Below, piece by piece: positions 51,739 through 62,929 of a stretch of 64,000 nt of DNA. The translations under genes and the position numbers were made by a program. Each line of letters starts with the position of its first letter. Position 1 is the first letter of the stretch. The notes under the pieces are model-generated. The model was not told where the DNA came from. It saw nothing but the letters and a program-made list of their open reading frames with translations, and ran no database searches. This stretch comes from Rebecca billardiae RCC1528 (lineage: Eukaryota > Haptophyta): NCBI GenBank assembly GCA_965240325.2, contig OZ251233.1:1054001-1118000 (forward strand), given 5' to 3'.

Positions 51739-53877
51739 TCAGCACTCGGCGAACAGGAGGTGCGCCTTGTCGAAGTGAGCGTGACGACTGCCGCGCCGTC
51801 GGGTGGCGAGGCCGGCGCCACGATCGTCGTCCGCGCCGCCGCCGCCGAGAAAGTCGCCGACGTCAGCGAGGGTGGTAGCGCGCGGCTCGCGCAGGCGGCG
51901 CAGCTGCGCCTCGTCGAAGACGCGGCAGCGCCGCGCCTCGGCGGACGGCACCAGCTGCGCCGCGCGAGCGTCCCACACGTCGCGGCTCACGAGCACCGCC
52001 GCGTGCGAGAGCACAATCTCGTGCGCACCCCGCGAGATCGCGATCTCGCGCGCGCCCGGCTCGAGCGCGGGTGCGCGCGCGCTGCCGGCGCGTGGGTCGA
52101 TGGCGTCGGGGCCGGCGCGCGCGCCGCGCGCCGCCGCGTCGAGCCCGCCCTCGGCGTTGCCGCGCAGCACGTTCGCGCGCACCTCGACGTACCCGTCGTG
52201 CTGCACGAGCAGCCCGGGCCCGCCGTTCGCCTCGAGCGCGCTCGCCTGCAGCGTGAGCGCGCCGTGCTCGATCACTGCGACGCCCGCGTGCGCATTGCCG
52301 CGCACTGCCGAGCGTGCCAGCACCTTGGTGGGCGCGGTGACGAGCGCGCGCTGCGCGCCGGGCGCGCTGTGCGCGAGCTCGAGCGGCATCCCGCCGCCCG
52401 GCGGCCTCGCGCGCAAGTTCGCGTCGCGCACCACCAGCCCCATCTGCCCGTTGGCCGTGAGCTCCGAGCGCGTGACGATCGCGCAGCACGGTCCGACCAG
52501 CTTTGCGCCCGCGCGCGCGTTCGCGAAGAGGACGCAACGGTCGAGCGAGGCGTACGCGTGCTCGTGCACGCTGAGGCCGCAGTGCGCCGCGCGCGCGAGC
52601 GCGCAGTGCGTGAGCGCCACCTCGGCGTGCTGCTTCACCGTCACCGCCGACGCGTGCTCCGCGCCGCGGAAGCAGCACGCGCGCGCCGACACGCAGCCGT
52701 GCCCGACCGCGCAGAGCGGCGCGCGGCGCAGGTCGACGTCGTCGAGCTCGAGGCGTGCGCCGTTGCCGACGCCGCCCTTCACGACGACGGCGAACGGCGC
52801 CGCCGCGTACGCCGCGCCCACCGGCACGCCGCCCGCCCACGCCGCCGCGCCCGCCGCCGGCGCGTACTCGAGCGCAAGGTTGACGAACCGCGCTCGGCAG
52901 TTGCGCCGCACGATGATTGGGTGCGCGAGGAGAAGCACGGGCGGCGCGGGCGCCGGGAGGCCGAGGATGCGCAGCGTGAGCGCGGGGTCCTCGAGCAGCA
53001 GCGGCGCGTCGGCGCTCGCCTGGTGCACGCAGCCCCCCGCCAGCTCCACCGTCACCTGCGAGCGCCGGCCCGCGTCTGCCGCGCGCGCGCCGTCGGCCGC
53101 GGCCGCCTCACGGCTCGCGCGCACGTGCGCCAGCGCGTGCGCAAGCGTCGCGAAGCGGCGCGGGCCGAGCGCCTCGCCCGGCGCGACGACGCGCAGCGTG
53201 ACGCTCGGCTCGTCCTCCGACCAAAGCTCGTGTAGCCGTCGCCCGCTCGCGGCGAAGTGCGCCGCGCGGAGCATCGCCGCGGGCGTCGGCCTGAAGTCGT
53301 GCCAACGGTCGCAGTGCGCGTCGGCCGAGGCCTTGCGGAGGACCTGCGCGCGCCACGGCGCCGAGCTCGCAAAGGGCTCCGGCAGCGGGGAGGCACACGG
53401 AGGCTCCACGCCGACTGCCTCGGCCCACCAGCCCATCGGCCGCCACGGCCGCCGCTCGAAGTAGGCGCGCCACAGCCCGTCGTCGCGCAGCAGCCGCTGC
53501 AGCGAACGGCTGACGGCGCGCAGCGCGACGAAGGCCCCGGGCTCGTCCACGGCAAGCGCGATGCGCGCGATGAGCTCCTCCGGGAGGCCCAAGAGCGTGA
53601 CCTCCGAGCTCGCCAGCACCGTCGCCGGCCCAGCGACCGGTGAGCGCATGAGGCGGGGCGAGGGCCAAAATGCAACGCGCGGGGGTGAGCGCAACACCGA
53701 CCGACCGCCCTTGTTGCGCAAGCGGTTGGGTTGGGTCGGGCGGGCGCCGTCTTGGACGGCTGCGTTCGAGGCGCTCTCGTCGCCGAAACCGGCGGCCGCC
53801 GGACTGCGCAGAATTCCTGGCGGCGGCGGCGGCGGGTGCTCCGCCATCAAACCTTCGGCTGCTTCGCAAAAGTTCAT
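51739..53877 (-). CDS. F-box protein with right-handed beta-helix repeats
   Basis: 712 aa from ATG 53877 (MNFCEAAEGL). An earlier in-frame ATG at 53955 and a later one at 53847 are possible. Residues about 93-145 are an F-box (VTLLGLPEELIARIALAV ... LRAVSRSLQRLLRDDGLW), which would bind SKP1 and make this a substrate receptor of an SCF ubiquitin ligase. Residues about 230-600 contain parallel beta-helix (PbH1-type) rungs, with recurring patterns such as HCGLSVHEHAYASLDRCVLF, NGQMGLVVRD and NAHAGVAVIEHGALTLQAS. This order matches the FBXO10/FBXO11 group in concept, where the helix binds substrate. The N-terminus is Pro-rich with repeated (I/V)LRSP motifs. The start codon falls inside the outer edge of a large inverted repeat, so the promoter is palindromic DNA. 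Confidence 0.8.
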   Translation of the reverse strand: MNFCEAAEGLMAEHPPPPPPGILRSPAAAGFGDESASNAAVQDGARPTQPNRLRNKGGRSVLRSPPRVAFWPSPRLMRSPVAGPATVLASSEVTLLGLPEELIARIALAVDEPGAFVALRAVSRSLQRLLRDDGLWRAYFERRPWRPMGWWAEAVGVEPPCASPLPEPFASSAPWRAQVLRKASADAHCDRWHDFRPTPAAMLRAAHFAASGRRLHELWSEDEPSVTLRVVAPGEALGPRRFATLAHALAHVRASREAAAADGARAADAGRRSQVTVELAGGCVHQASADAPLLLEDPALTLRILGLPAPAPPVLLLAHPIIVRRNCRARFVNLALEYAPAAGAAAWAGGVPVGAAYAAAPFAVVVKGGVGNGARLELDDVDLRRAPLCAVGHGCVSARACCFRGAEHASAVTVKQHAEVALTHCALARAAHCGLSVHEHAYASLDRCVLFANARAGAKLVGPCCAIVTRSELTANGQMGLVVRDANLRARPPGGGMPLELAHSAPGAQRALVTAPTKVLARSAVRGNAHAGVAVIEHGALTLQASALEANGGPGLLVQHDGYVEVRANVLRGNAEGGLDAAARGARAGPDAIDPRAGSARAPALEPGAREIAISRGAHEIVLSHAAVLVSRDVWDARAAQLVPSAEARRCRVFDEAQLRRLREPRATTLADVGDFLGGGGADDDRGAGLATRRRGSRHAHFDKAHLLFAEC

Positions 53878-55421
53878 GCTCGGAAGTCCCACAGCGGGAC
53901 TTCTCCGGGCCTGCGGTACTCGCCAGTGAAAACCTCCCGCGCCCCTCGAGATCATACGGAGTTGGCGGCGAGATCGCGCTCTTGCGGCGGGCGGCGGGCG
54001 GGAGCGCGCGCCGTCGCTCGCTCGCGCGCTCGCTGCCCGCAGCGCGCGCGTCAGGTCGTCGCGAGCGCTTGCGCACCGGCACTAGGGCGCGTGCCACCTG
54101 CGCACGCCGCTGCTTCGCGCCTGCGCGCTCTGCTCCGCCGCTGCGGCGCTTGCGAGCGCTCGCCGTGTCCTGCGCTGGTTCCGGGCCGCGTCGAAAGCCT
54201 GGTTGTGCGGCCAGCCAAGTGTGGCGTTTGCGGCTTGGCGCGCGAGCGCGCGACGCAGCGGATGGCGCGTGCGAGCCGCCCGGCCAGCTACACTCGCCTC
54301 GTGCGCCGCGTGCCGACCGCGAGACCCAGATTCGACGCCGAGCGCTGCTCGGTCACGGTGAGACGGGTCGGCGCTCCGCATCGCAGAGCCGCGCGTGGTC
54401 GCGCAGAAGAGGCCGCGCGTGGCCGGCGCGGCCGCTGTGTGCCGTGGTCTAGACTTCAATCGCGTCCTCAGTTGCTTGCCTTGCCCAAGCGGTCACGCCG
54501 CACTCACGAGTGGGCGACTTGACCTGACTCTGCGTGCCGGGCCGTATCTCGTGCCGCCAGCAGTGGGCTCGAACAAATCCATCCTACTCCATTGGTAGAC
54601 GGCTTCAAGAACTCGATGGTTATGGTCTGGTAGCGCGCTGATGACACGTGCACGATCTCCGTGAGCGCAGCTCTTCCACGCAAGGGCTTATGTGGCTACG
54701 ATCGGTGACGGCGTGACCTCGAGACACCTTCCGGAATCCACCTCACGTGTCACGCGCTGTGTACGGGCAGAAGATGAGTGACCGCTTGGGCGAGGCAAGC
54801 GTTCTCACCTACTGCGGACGCGATTGAAGTCTAGACCACGGCACACAGCGGCCGCGCCGGCCACGCGCGGCCTCTTCTGCGCGACCACGCGCGGCTCTGC
54901 GATGCGGAGCGCCGACCCGTCTCACCGTGACCGAGCAGCGCTCGGCGTCGAATCTGGGTCTCGCGGTCGGCACGCGGCGCACGAGGCGAGTGACGCTGGC
55001 TGGACGGCTCGCACGCGCCATCCGCTGCGTCGCGCGCTCGCGCGCCAAGCCGCAAACGCCACACTTGGCTGGCCGCACAACCAGGCTTTCGACGCGGCCC
55101 GGAACCAGCGCAGGACACGGCGAGCGCTCGCAAGCGCCGCAGCGGCGGAGCAGAGCGCGCAGGCGCGAAGCAGCGGCGTGCGCAGGTGGCACGCGCCCTA
55201 GCGCCGGTGCGCAAGCGCTCGCGACGACCTGACGCGCGCGCTGCGGGCAGCGAGCGCGCGAGCGAGCGACGGCGCGCGCTCCCGCCCGCCGCCCGCCGCA
55301 AGAGCGCGATCTCGCCGCCAACTCCGTACAGATCTCGAGGGGCGCGGCCCGCGCGGGAGGTTTTCACTGGCGAGTACCGCAGGCCCGGAGAAGTCCCGCT
55401 GTGGGACTTCCGAGCATGAAA
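53874..55421. repeat. Large inverted repeat: about 630-bp arms, about 270-bp spacer
   Basis: 53874-54504 and 54778-55421 are reverse complements with few mismatches and small indels. The outer ends read TCATGCTCGGAAGTCCCAC and its complement; the inner ends are near GCCCAAGCGGTCAC. The left outer end includes the start codon of the F-box gene. The frames inside are mirror-image shadows without domains. No target duplication or transposase seen. Confidence 0.9.
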
Positions 55422-55789
55422 GTGATGAGTCTCACCGACACCAGCCCGCGCGGCTGGTCGTCGCCGTCAGTCGGGAGGAGCGGCGCACGCGTCATCGGCC
55501 GGCAACTTGTGATAGATCTGCTGTGTAAAGTCATCTAGTTACCATAAAGCGGCAGTACTGCCCAGTACGATCTGAGCGGCCCCATGCGGCCCCGCTCGCA
55601 GCCGCCGCCCACCTAACCGTCTGACAAAGTCGCCAGGCATTCAGCTAGGCGCGCTGGCAACCCGGAGCGTCGTCGTCGCAGCGGCCGTGGGCGGGGCGCG
55701 CGCGCGCGCGGCAGCAGCTCGACTCCAGCGCAGCAGCTGGCGTGCGCGCGCCGCTGCCCCCGCCCGTCCCCACCGTCGGCCCCGCCCTA
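55422..55789. other. Intergenic region, nothing recognised
   Basis: Spacer between the inverted repeat and the stop codon of the peroxidase gene; it should contain the peroxidase 3' UTR. Confidence 0.4.
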
Positions 55790-57059
55790 CTACTTCTTCG
55801 CCTCGAACGGCACGCCGAGCTCCAGCAGCTTCTTGAACGCCTTGGCAAAGTCCTTGAAGAACAATTTCTCGTCGGCGGCGTATTTCTCGACCCACGGCTT
55901 GAACTTGGGGTCCCAGATGAGGGCGAGGTCGGAGGGCAGCATCATCAGCTCGCCGGTGGGGTCCTCGTACTGCATCGGCCCCTTCCAGGGCTTCCCCTCG
56001 TGCGTCTTCTTCGGCGTCCACGTGTTCTCCAGCATCTCGCGGTAGTACTCGCTCGAGAGCGTCGTCTCGGCGCGTGTCCACGGGCCCCTGCGGGCGGCAG
56101 AGCAGAGGAGTGCGCGCGCGCGCAGAGTCGGGCAAGTCGCGGTCGCACGCGGGAGCGGGCGAGCGCGCGCGCGCGGCGCGGGTGTGTGCGTGCGCGCGTG
56201 CGGGGGCGGGCGAGGCGCGAGGGCGGTGAGGCGATGGCCGCCCGCCGACGCGGTCCGGCGCCGGCCGGCGCCGCGCCGCCGGCGCGCGCGGGGTGCGCGC
56301 GCACGCGCGCACGCACCAGTAGCCGGAGCGGTCCGTGTGGCAGCGGCCGAGCGCGTGCGCACCGCTGAGCGCGACGATCTCCTGGTCGTTGAAGCCCATG
56401 CGGTAGAAGATGTCCCGGATGTGCTGCGCCGTCGCGCCCTTGCCGTGGTCCCCCGCGTCCGCGCCGGGCAACCGGCCGTCCGGCGTGAAGCGCTTGTCCT
56501 CGGCCGGCGCCATCGGCTTCGGCGCGTCCGTGCGGCCCGGGCGGAAGCCGACGTTGGGGCCGCCGCACGCCTCGACGGCGATGACGCCCGCGTACACGTA
56601 CAGGTCCGCGTAGCTCACGTTCGGGTGCTTGCGCTTGATCGGCTCGAGCAGCGCGCGCGCGTGGTGAAGCCCAGCGTTGCCGCCATGCTCCGACTCGGGC
56701 TTGAAGCGCATCGTCGCGCCGTCCGAGCCGCCCGTCCCCGTCTTCACGTCGTACGTGCCGGCGCAGTGCCACGCGAGACGCACCATCATCGGCGCCACCG
56801 CGCCGCCGCCGCCATTCGACGCGCCGTCCACCGAAGGGTTTGGCGCGGAGTCGGAGTCCATCAGCTCCATCAGGTCGTCGCGCAGTTTGTACCAGTTCAC
56901 CTCGCCCTTCGCGGCCTTGCACGCGCTCGGCGTGGAGGCGGCGAGCGCGGCGGCCGAGACCGTCGTGCCCGCCGCCGCGGCCGCCGCCACGCGCGGCGAC
57001 GCCGCCACGCGGCGCGCGAACGACGATGCGACACGCCCGAGGGTGAAGACGCGGAACAT
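55790..57059 (-). CDS. Ascorbate / cytochrome c peroxidase, organelle-targeted
   Basis: Exon 1 is 57059-56317 and exon 2 is 56087-55790; the 229-bp intron has GT...AG ends in phase 2 and joins to give [15 protein letters not shown]. The protein is 346 aa. Residues 1-50 are rich in Ala, Arg and Ser without acids ([20 protein letters not shown]), typical of a mitochondrial or plastid presequence. Class I heme peroxidase residues are present: R94, W97 and H98 ([12 protein letters not shown]), proximal H235 ([10 protein letters not shown]), and the C-terminal [17 protein letters not shown] with the conserved Asp. The enzyme reduces H2O2 using ascorbate or cytochrome c; the C-terminal region ([19 protein letters not shown]) is common to both subfamilies, so the donor cannot be fixed by eye. 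It would act in organelle peroxide removal. Confidence 0.93.
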
Positions 57060-57352
57060 CGTGTGCGCGATGAGCCGGCCGCGAACACGTACTTACTTGA
57101 CTGATGAGAGGGGGTCGAGATACATACGACGAAGGCGAGATTTCAGACTGCTCCCGAGTTCAGACTTCAGACTTCCGAGACTCGTGGCTGCCCAGCGCCC
57201 TGGCAGCCGTCCAGCGTGAGACATTCACACCAAGGAAGTCTCAACGTACAGTCGTAGACTGGCACCGGCCTGTAGTCATAGACTGCCGGCGGCCCCGACT
57301 CCCAGGCGAAGCCTCCGACTGCGCGGAACGGCAGCTGATGCCCAGTCACTAC
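57060..57352. promoter_or_regulatory. Spacer: peroxidase 5' flank and ARM-BTB 3' flank
   Basis: 293 bp between two minus-strand genes. Repeated TCAGACT/GACTG words (57,145-57,180 and 57,250-57,290) are seen. No defined promoter element. Confidence 0.3.
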
Positions 57353-58936
57353 TCACTGCACGCGCTGGCACTTGGCCGCACGCTCGTCCGCAAAATCGAC
57401 GGCAAGCGTCTCCATCAGCTCCCACGCCTCAGCCGGGTCGTCGCGCTTGAACGCCGACCACTGCTCCTGCTTCACGATCGCCCTGATCTGCTCCTTCGCC
57501 AGCTTGCGCACGCGCTCCACGACACGCGCGCACCCGCCCGCCGCCTTGGCGTGCCGCAGCAGGTCGAGGCAGTTGTCCACGTCCAGCCCGGCGAGCAGCA
57601 CGTCCTCGCACCGCTGCACGACGCCGAGCAGCACGTCGCCCTCCGCACGAGCGCGCGTGCCCTCCGAGCCTGCAGCAGGCGGCGGCTGCAGCTTGCTCGC
57701 CAGCCGCAGCAGATTCAGCACCACCGACGGCTCGGTCGGCAGCGGCGCCACGCCCGCCGAGTGCAGCTGGCGCAGCAGCGCCTCGTGCGCCGCCGAGCTG
57801 AAGTCCGGGTCGGCGTCCACCTCGCGCTGACTGCCCTCAGACAGACTGCCGCACAGCTGGCGCGCGTAGTACTGCGAGTGCTGCGCGAGCAGCAGCCGGC
57901 TCGCGCCCAGCTCGGTGCCGTCCGCGCACCGCAGCACCACGTCGTGCTGCCGCGAGGGCGCGCCCACCGAGTCGCCCAGCGCACCTGGCCGCAGCGATCT
58001 GCGCACGCAGATCGCCAAGGCCGGCGCCATCCCGGCGCTCGTGCCGCTGCTCGGATCGGCCACCGAGGGCGTGCAGCTTGAAGCATCACGCGCGCTGAGC
58101 TGGCTCGCCTCTGGCCCCGCACTGTGCGCGCGGATTGCCGAGGCGGGCGCCATTCCAACGCTCGGGTCGCTGCTGCGCTCGGCCAACGTCGAGCCAGGTG
58201 AGGACCACTGAAGCCTCGCGCTGCAAGCCCCTGTTGGCTGACCCCAGCAGCGTCACGAGCGCAGGGATGGCTCCGGCCTCGGCGATCGGTGCGCGCAGCG
58301 TGTCGACACGGCAGAGCCAGCTGAGCGCGACGGCAGCCTGGCGCTGAACGCCCTCTTCGCCGACCGCAGCAGCGGCACGAGCGCAGGGATGGCGCCCGCC
58401 TCGGCGGTCGGTGTGCGCAGCGCGTCCGTACGGCAGAGCCAGCTGAGCGCGACGGCAGCCTGGCGCTGAACGCCCTCGTTCGCCGACCGCAGTAGCGGCA
58501 CGAGCGCCGGGATGGCGCCAGCCTCGGCCATCGGCGGGCGCAGCGCGTCGCTTCGGCCGAGAGCGCTCAGAGCAGCTGCAGCCTCGTGCTGCACGCGCTC
58601 CTGGTCGGACCCCAGCAGCAGCACGAGCGGCGGAACGGCCCCGGCGTCCGCGAGCGCACTGCGCACGTCCAGATGGACACCGAGGCCAGTCACGGCACGC
58701 GCCGCAGCGGCCTGCACGCCGGCGTTGCGATCGGGCGCGAGGAGCTGCACCAGCTCCGGCAGAGCCTGCGAGCCAATGATCACTCCCGCGTCAACATCCT
58801 CCTCGCCATACTCGGCGCCAAACGGCTCGAGCGCGACGATCAGAGCCTGTGCTCCCGCCGTCTCGGGGCGCATGGCGTTGACCAGGTTGGTGATCGCCTC
58901 CTGCCCGACCGACGCGCAGGCCCGCTCGATGGCCAT
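57353..58936 (-). pseudogene. ARM-repeat/BTB protein, broken by an inversion and a frameshift
   Basis: On the minus strand 58936-58355 encodes armadillo-type repeats (AEAGAIPALVPLLRSANEGV, then QRQAAVALSWLC). A missing base near 58354, by comparison with the adjacent repeat unit, shifts the frame, and repeats continue in the other frame to about 58190 (QREASVVLTWL). From about 57960 to 57353 a BTB/POZ domain follows (HDVVLRCADGTELGAS, RLLLAQHSQYYARQL) with a helical C-terminal part ending KCQRVQ. Between them, 57998-58190 encodes more ARM repeats but on the plus strand. ARM-BTB is a known plant/algal architecture (substrate adaptors of CUL3 ligases; ABAP1/ARIA type). As it stands no single message can encode the whole protein. 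The BTB part has its own open frame from an ATG at 58186. Confidence 0.65.
57994..58190 (+). other. Inverted ARM-repeat segment with a palindrome at its edge
   Basis: The plus strand reads LRTQIAKAGAIPALVPLLGS, then ATEGVQLEASRALSWLA and AEAGAIPTLGSLLRSANVEP: two ARM repeats in the opposite direction to the flanking gene. The left breakpoint carries a perfect palindrome GCGATCTGCG-CA-CGCAGATCGC (57994-58015). Confidence 0.75.
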
Positions 58937-59350
58937 CGCTCTGCCGCGGTGGCGGAAGGTCTTGTGGCGGCCGCGCGCAGCCTCCGGTCGTTGGACGAGG
59001 GTCGTTTAAAATCCGGGCCCCTTTTAAAATCTCAGTCTCTCAAATCAATTCGGTCGCGCACTGCGCCAAGCATGTGGCGCCGCCGATCGGCAGGGTACTG
59101 TCCGTCTGTCGGCCGGGTACAGGTGTTTGGCGCGGCTGCACTCTCGAGGTGGCTGGGATACAACATCCAGGTGCAGCACCCTCCCCGTGTGGTGTCAGAG
59201 CGCGCTCTCGAGCGCGTGCCTCCGAGCGCGGGGCGGCCGCTTGCTGCAATGGCCGCCTCGTCCTCGATGACGGATGAGGTGCGGCAACGCGCCCCTCACC
59301 TGCCTGCGCCGGTCTGTTTTGTGGCGGTGTCTTTTGTGCAGTGTTGGATG

Positions 59351-59402
59351 GCGTCAATCACGCCTTAACCAAGTGTGCACGTTAAAACATCTAGTAAACT
59401 GT
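59351..59402 (+). repeat. Dispersed repeat, copy 4
   Basis: Nearly identical to 20862-20913 (GCGTCAATCACGCC then TTAACCAAGTGTGCACG). It is followed directly by CTCGCCTGCCTGA and GTGCGTCTCTTATTCTTAT, also present at 30224-30280. Confidence 0.8.
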
Positions 59403-59727
59403 ATCTCGCCTGCCTGAGCTGTGTGCGTCTCTTATTCTTATAGTAAACTACGTATATATTCGTCGTCACTCGTCAGTTATTTGCTGTCGTATATTGCCAC
59501 CACATGCAATCGCTGTGGCACCGGCGGCTCAGTCGCTCTTCCCGTTCAGCCCGGAACAAAATCCCAACCTCGAGTATACATCATCGTCGGTGCCATATCT
59601 ATGATAGGCGCCTGCTACTTGGAGACCTCTGAGTTGGAGACCTGTCACCTGTGCTTCGCTCTTCATAGAGTCATGCAGGAGGACACAGTGACTGGCTAGA
59701 CCGACACACACACATACATACATACAT

Positions 59728-59795
59728 GACCGCGTTCCGCGGTCCTTTTCCGTAGAACGAACGTAGTTCGGGGCCCGCGGTGGCGGTGCACCCTC
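59728..59795 (+). repeat. GACCGCG-hairpin repeat, copy 1
   Basis: TGACCGCGTTCCGCGGTCC then TTTTC, followed by GGGGCCCGCGGTGG. GACCGCG-TTC-CGCGGTC is a perfect 7-bp hairpin before a T-run. It lies just after a CA/CATA microsatellite, as does copy 2. Confidence 0.75.
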
Positions 59796-60481
59796 CGTCG
59801 CAGTCGTCCCGTACGTAACTAGACTCCATCCAGCGGCGCGCCGCCCAGCGCCGCGCCGGCGCCGCCGCCGGCCCGGCCGGCCGGCCGGGCGCGGGCGCGT
59901 CGGCGGCTGGCGTGCGCCGAGTGTGGATGTCGGTCGTCGGCCGAGCTGCCCTCATCACAGACGGCCCTTACCTGACCCCCTGCGCGTGCGCGACGGCCGA
60001 CAGGCGGATGCGACTCGGCGTGATCGACGCACGAGCGCGACTCTTGCACGCCAGGCCACCGGCGGAGCTGACTGACAGCCAGGGAGCCGACGGCGCGGGA
60101 CCGCGGATTCGATCGACTTCGTTCGGGCCTGCCGCTGACCGTCGTCGCCGCGACGCCAGCAGCGCAGGAGTAGATGATCTGCAGGTCAGTAGGGTTCGAC
60201 CTGCGCGCCTGCGCGACGGCCAACAGGCGGGCGCGAGGCGTGAGCGACGCATGAGCGCGACTCTACGTGCACACCAGGCCCACGCGGCCGAGCTGACTGA
60301 CCGAGCCAGGGAGCACGGTGCGAGCAGCCATGCAGCACCGGTGCTTGCGCGCGCCGCGCGTGCACGGGGTGACACACCTCGGTCAGGCTCGGCACGCGTC
60401 GCAGAGGCACGGCCAGTCTCTGGGCACGCCAGGCGCCCAGGCCACGCGGAGCTGACAGCCACGGGGAGCTGACGGCGCGGG

Positions 60482-60798
60482 GCCGCGGCCAGTTCGACTT
60501 GCGCCTGCTCTGAAGAAGAGTTCTGGGAGACCCTGGCGGAGAGGCATGGCAAGGGGGGCGTGTGGTGATGTCGGAGACTCAGAGATCGATCAGTCCGGCA
60601 TCATGCGCCGCTGCCCCCGAGCTTGCGAGAGCCCGAACAGGCCGCGGCCAGTTCGACTTGCGCCTGCTCTGAAGAAGAGTTCTGGGAGACCCTGGCGGAG
60701 AGGCATGGCAAGGGGGGCGTGTGGTGATGTCGGAGACTCAGAGATCGATCAGTCCGGCATCATGCGCCGCTGCCCCCGAGCTTGCGAGAGCCCGAACA
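60482..60798. repeat. 159-bp tandem duplication (two copies)
   Basis: 60482-60640 and 60641-60798 are essentially identical, starting GCCGCGGCCAGTTCGACTTG and ending AGCTTGCGAGAGCCCGAACA. No coding sense. Confidence 0.95.
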
Positions 60799-61419
60799 CA
60801 GGGCGGCGGCTGCGGCGGCGCGGCTCGCGGCCGCGCGGCCGGCCGCGCAGGCATCGACAGGGCGCGGCAGGGGCGTGCGGAGTGACTAGTGAGCGGGCAC
60901 GAACGCGATGTCGACGGCCGTCGGGACCCGCCGCAGACGCGCGCTCCAGGCGCCACTCGGCACTCGCCACGCGCACCTGCCCATCGAGCGCCCCCTTGGA
61001 CCGTTGACGAGAGTCGTCGCGGCTCGCTCGCCACCCCCGAAGAAAACCTGCACACGTCCTTGGGCAGGTTTTGAGCTCGCCAGCTCGGTAAGTCGTCAGT
61101 GACTATGGAATGGGCTGGCAACGAATAGCTGCGCGGGTATTTTCAATAAGGCTTGCGGGTTTTAGACTCTAGATACCAACCGCCGCGAAGCCAAGTTCGT
61201 ATTCATCAAGGCGGAGGCAAACTACGGATGCGTGGATACGAAGCGCTGTAAATGTTCTCCAGCGTGAATACGACCCCGTGATGAAGATTTTGCCGCTAAC
61301 GATGTGTAAAAATAGCCTCAAAGAAGCTGACGCTTGTATTGGACTTGTAACCGTCCTACTGAGTCACACTCACGCCCGGCCGTCCATCCACGATTGATTA
61401 GGGGAATAGTGTGGGCGCA

Positions 61420-61605
61420 GATTTTTCTCCGTAATGCATGTGTAGAGAGGGTCTCAAAAATCGAAACTCGGTCTCCGCCAGCCCTAAAAATCGCCCCCCG
61501 TCCCTTTTTTCTTGATCAAAGATCTTTTTGAAACGTGGTTCGGGCCCGCTGCGGGCGCTGGTGCGGGCTCCACGCTGCGCGCTCCGCCTGCACCGCGGGC
61601 CATAA
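61420..61605 (+). repeat. Dispersed direct repeat, copy 1
   Basis: Shares TCGGTCTCCGCCAGCCCTAA, TTCTTGATCAAAGATCTTTT and GAAACGTGGTTCGGGCCCGC with 62930-63145. It ends in CACCGCGGGCCA, directly followed by a long microsatellite, as at the 3' end of many retroposons. Confidence 0.8.
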
Positions 61606-61735
<130 letters not shown>

Positions 61736-61850
61736 TACAACAAGCAGGCCCTCAGTGATAGTTCGGTACTGTACTGTAGTACATGACGATACATTATAAT
61801 TACAATACCGACAAATAATGCGATCCAACAGCAAATGGCCGGACAATATA

Positions 61851-61920
61851 TATGACCGCGTTCCGCGGTCCTTTTCTGCATAGAATCAACGCAGTTGGGG
61901 GCCCGCGGTGGCCGTGCAAT
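61851..61920 (+). repeat. GACCGCG-hairpin repeat, copy 2
   Basis: TGACCGCGTTCCGCGGTCC and TTTTC followed by GGGGCCCGCGGTGG, the same order as 59728-59795, again shortly after a microsatellite. Confidence 0.75.
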
Positions 61921-62106
61921 CGCGGCTCTCCGCCGTAGTGGCAGTTCGCCAGTTGAAGTCGGTTCTGAGATGACTGAAGCTATATTAGTCCGACCGTCGC
62001 CCTGCCTGCGCGACCGCGAGACTCATTCACACTTCACACAATCACAGCAGCGGACCTGAGACCGCACCCGGCACCGGTCGTCAAATCGGACGTCCGTCTG
62101 ACAACT

Positions 62107-62257
62107 AGCTGCCAAATGTCCAACTGGCTGATCAGCTCGGATCCGACCCGTCCGCGATCGTGCCATCGGCATCGGAATTACTACTAGTAGCTGCCAAACT
62201 GTTACTGTGTCCAACTCTGGCTGATCAGCTCGGATCCGACCCGTCCGCGATCGTGCC
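62107..62257. repeat. Short direct repeat
   Basis: TAGCTGCCAAA ... GGCTGATCAGCTCGGATCCG and ACCCGTCCGCGATCGTGCC occur at 62107-62165 and again at 62188-62257, with a 12-bp difference between them. Confidence 0.85.
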
Positions 62258-62929
62258 GAGTGAGTCGTGCCGCGGAGCTCGGAGTACTGAAGGAGTCGGG
62301 TGTGACAGCAGGGTGCTTTAGCGCTGCGGCCCGTGCCAGCCAACGACCAGACGTACTCTGGCCACTTGACCCGTTGCACGGGTGAGTGACCGTACGCCCT
62401 GCCTAGTGCCTACCGCGCGCGCCGCGCGACCGGCGACTCGGGGTGATGGAGAGCGGATGGCGACAGCAGCAGCAGTCCTCATGAAGACGATGAAACTGGC
62501 GGCACGGGTGCACGAGGTGGCAGGCGAAAGCGCGCCGACGAGACCGCATTTGACACACCTGAGCCGCACGCGCGTGCCGTCACGCCGAGCGGCGAGCGCT
62601 GCAAACGCGCAACCGTACCGCGCGCGCCACGACGGCGCGGCACTAGCTGATGCAGGCCGTACTGCCGGCACTGCTTCTGCGATCATGCGCCACGGTCGCA
62701 GCTGACTGCGTGAGCAGCAAGCGGGAGGCGGGTCCGGAGGCACGTGCAGGCGCCGTCCCGCATATCCGCCGCATCGCCCATCGTGCCGGGGCACGTCACC
62801 TCCGACGATCCGGATGTGGCCCAGTCCGGACGTCACGCGATCCGGGAAGACGAGTACGATTCGCTCGTAACGAACCGTTACACTAATGTCACGTCCAGCT
62901 GACGTCCAGATCGCACTTTACTTAAGGGA

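Noticed and set aside
53908-55367. Matching 170-260-codon frames on opposite strands
   Set aside because: They are the two arms of the same inverted repeat read in mirror image, with no domain.
59912-60552. 186- and 194-codon frames
   Set aside because: Built on a diverged direct repeat; composition and lack of domains argue against coding.
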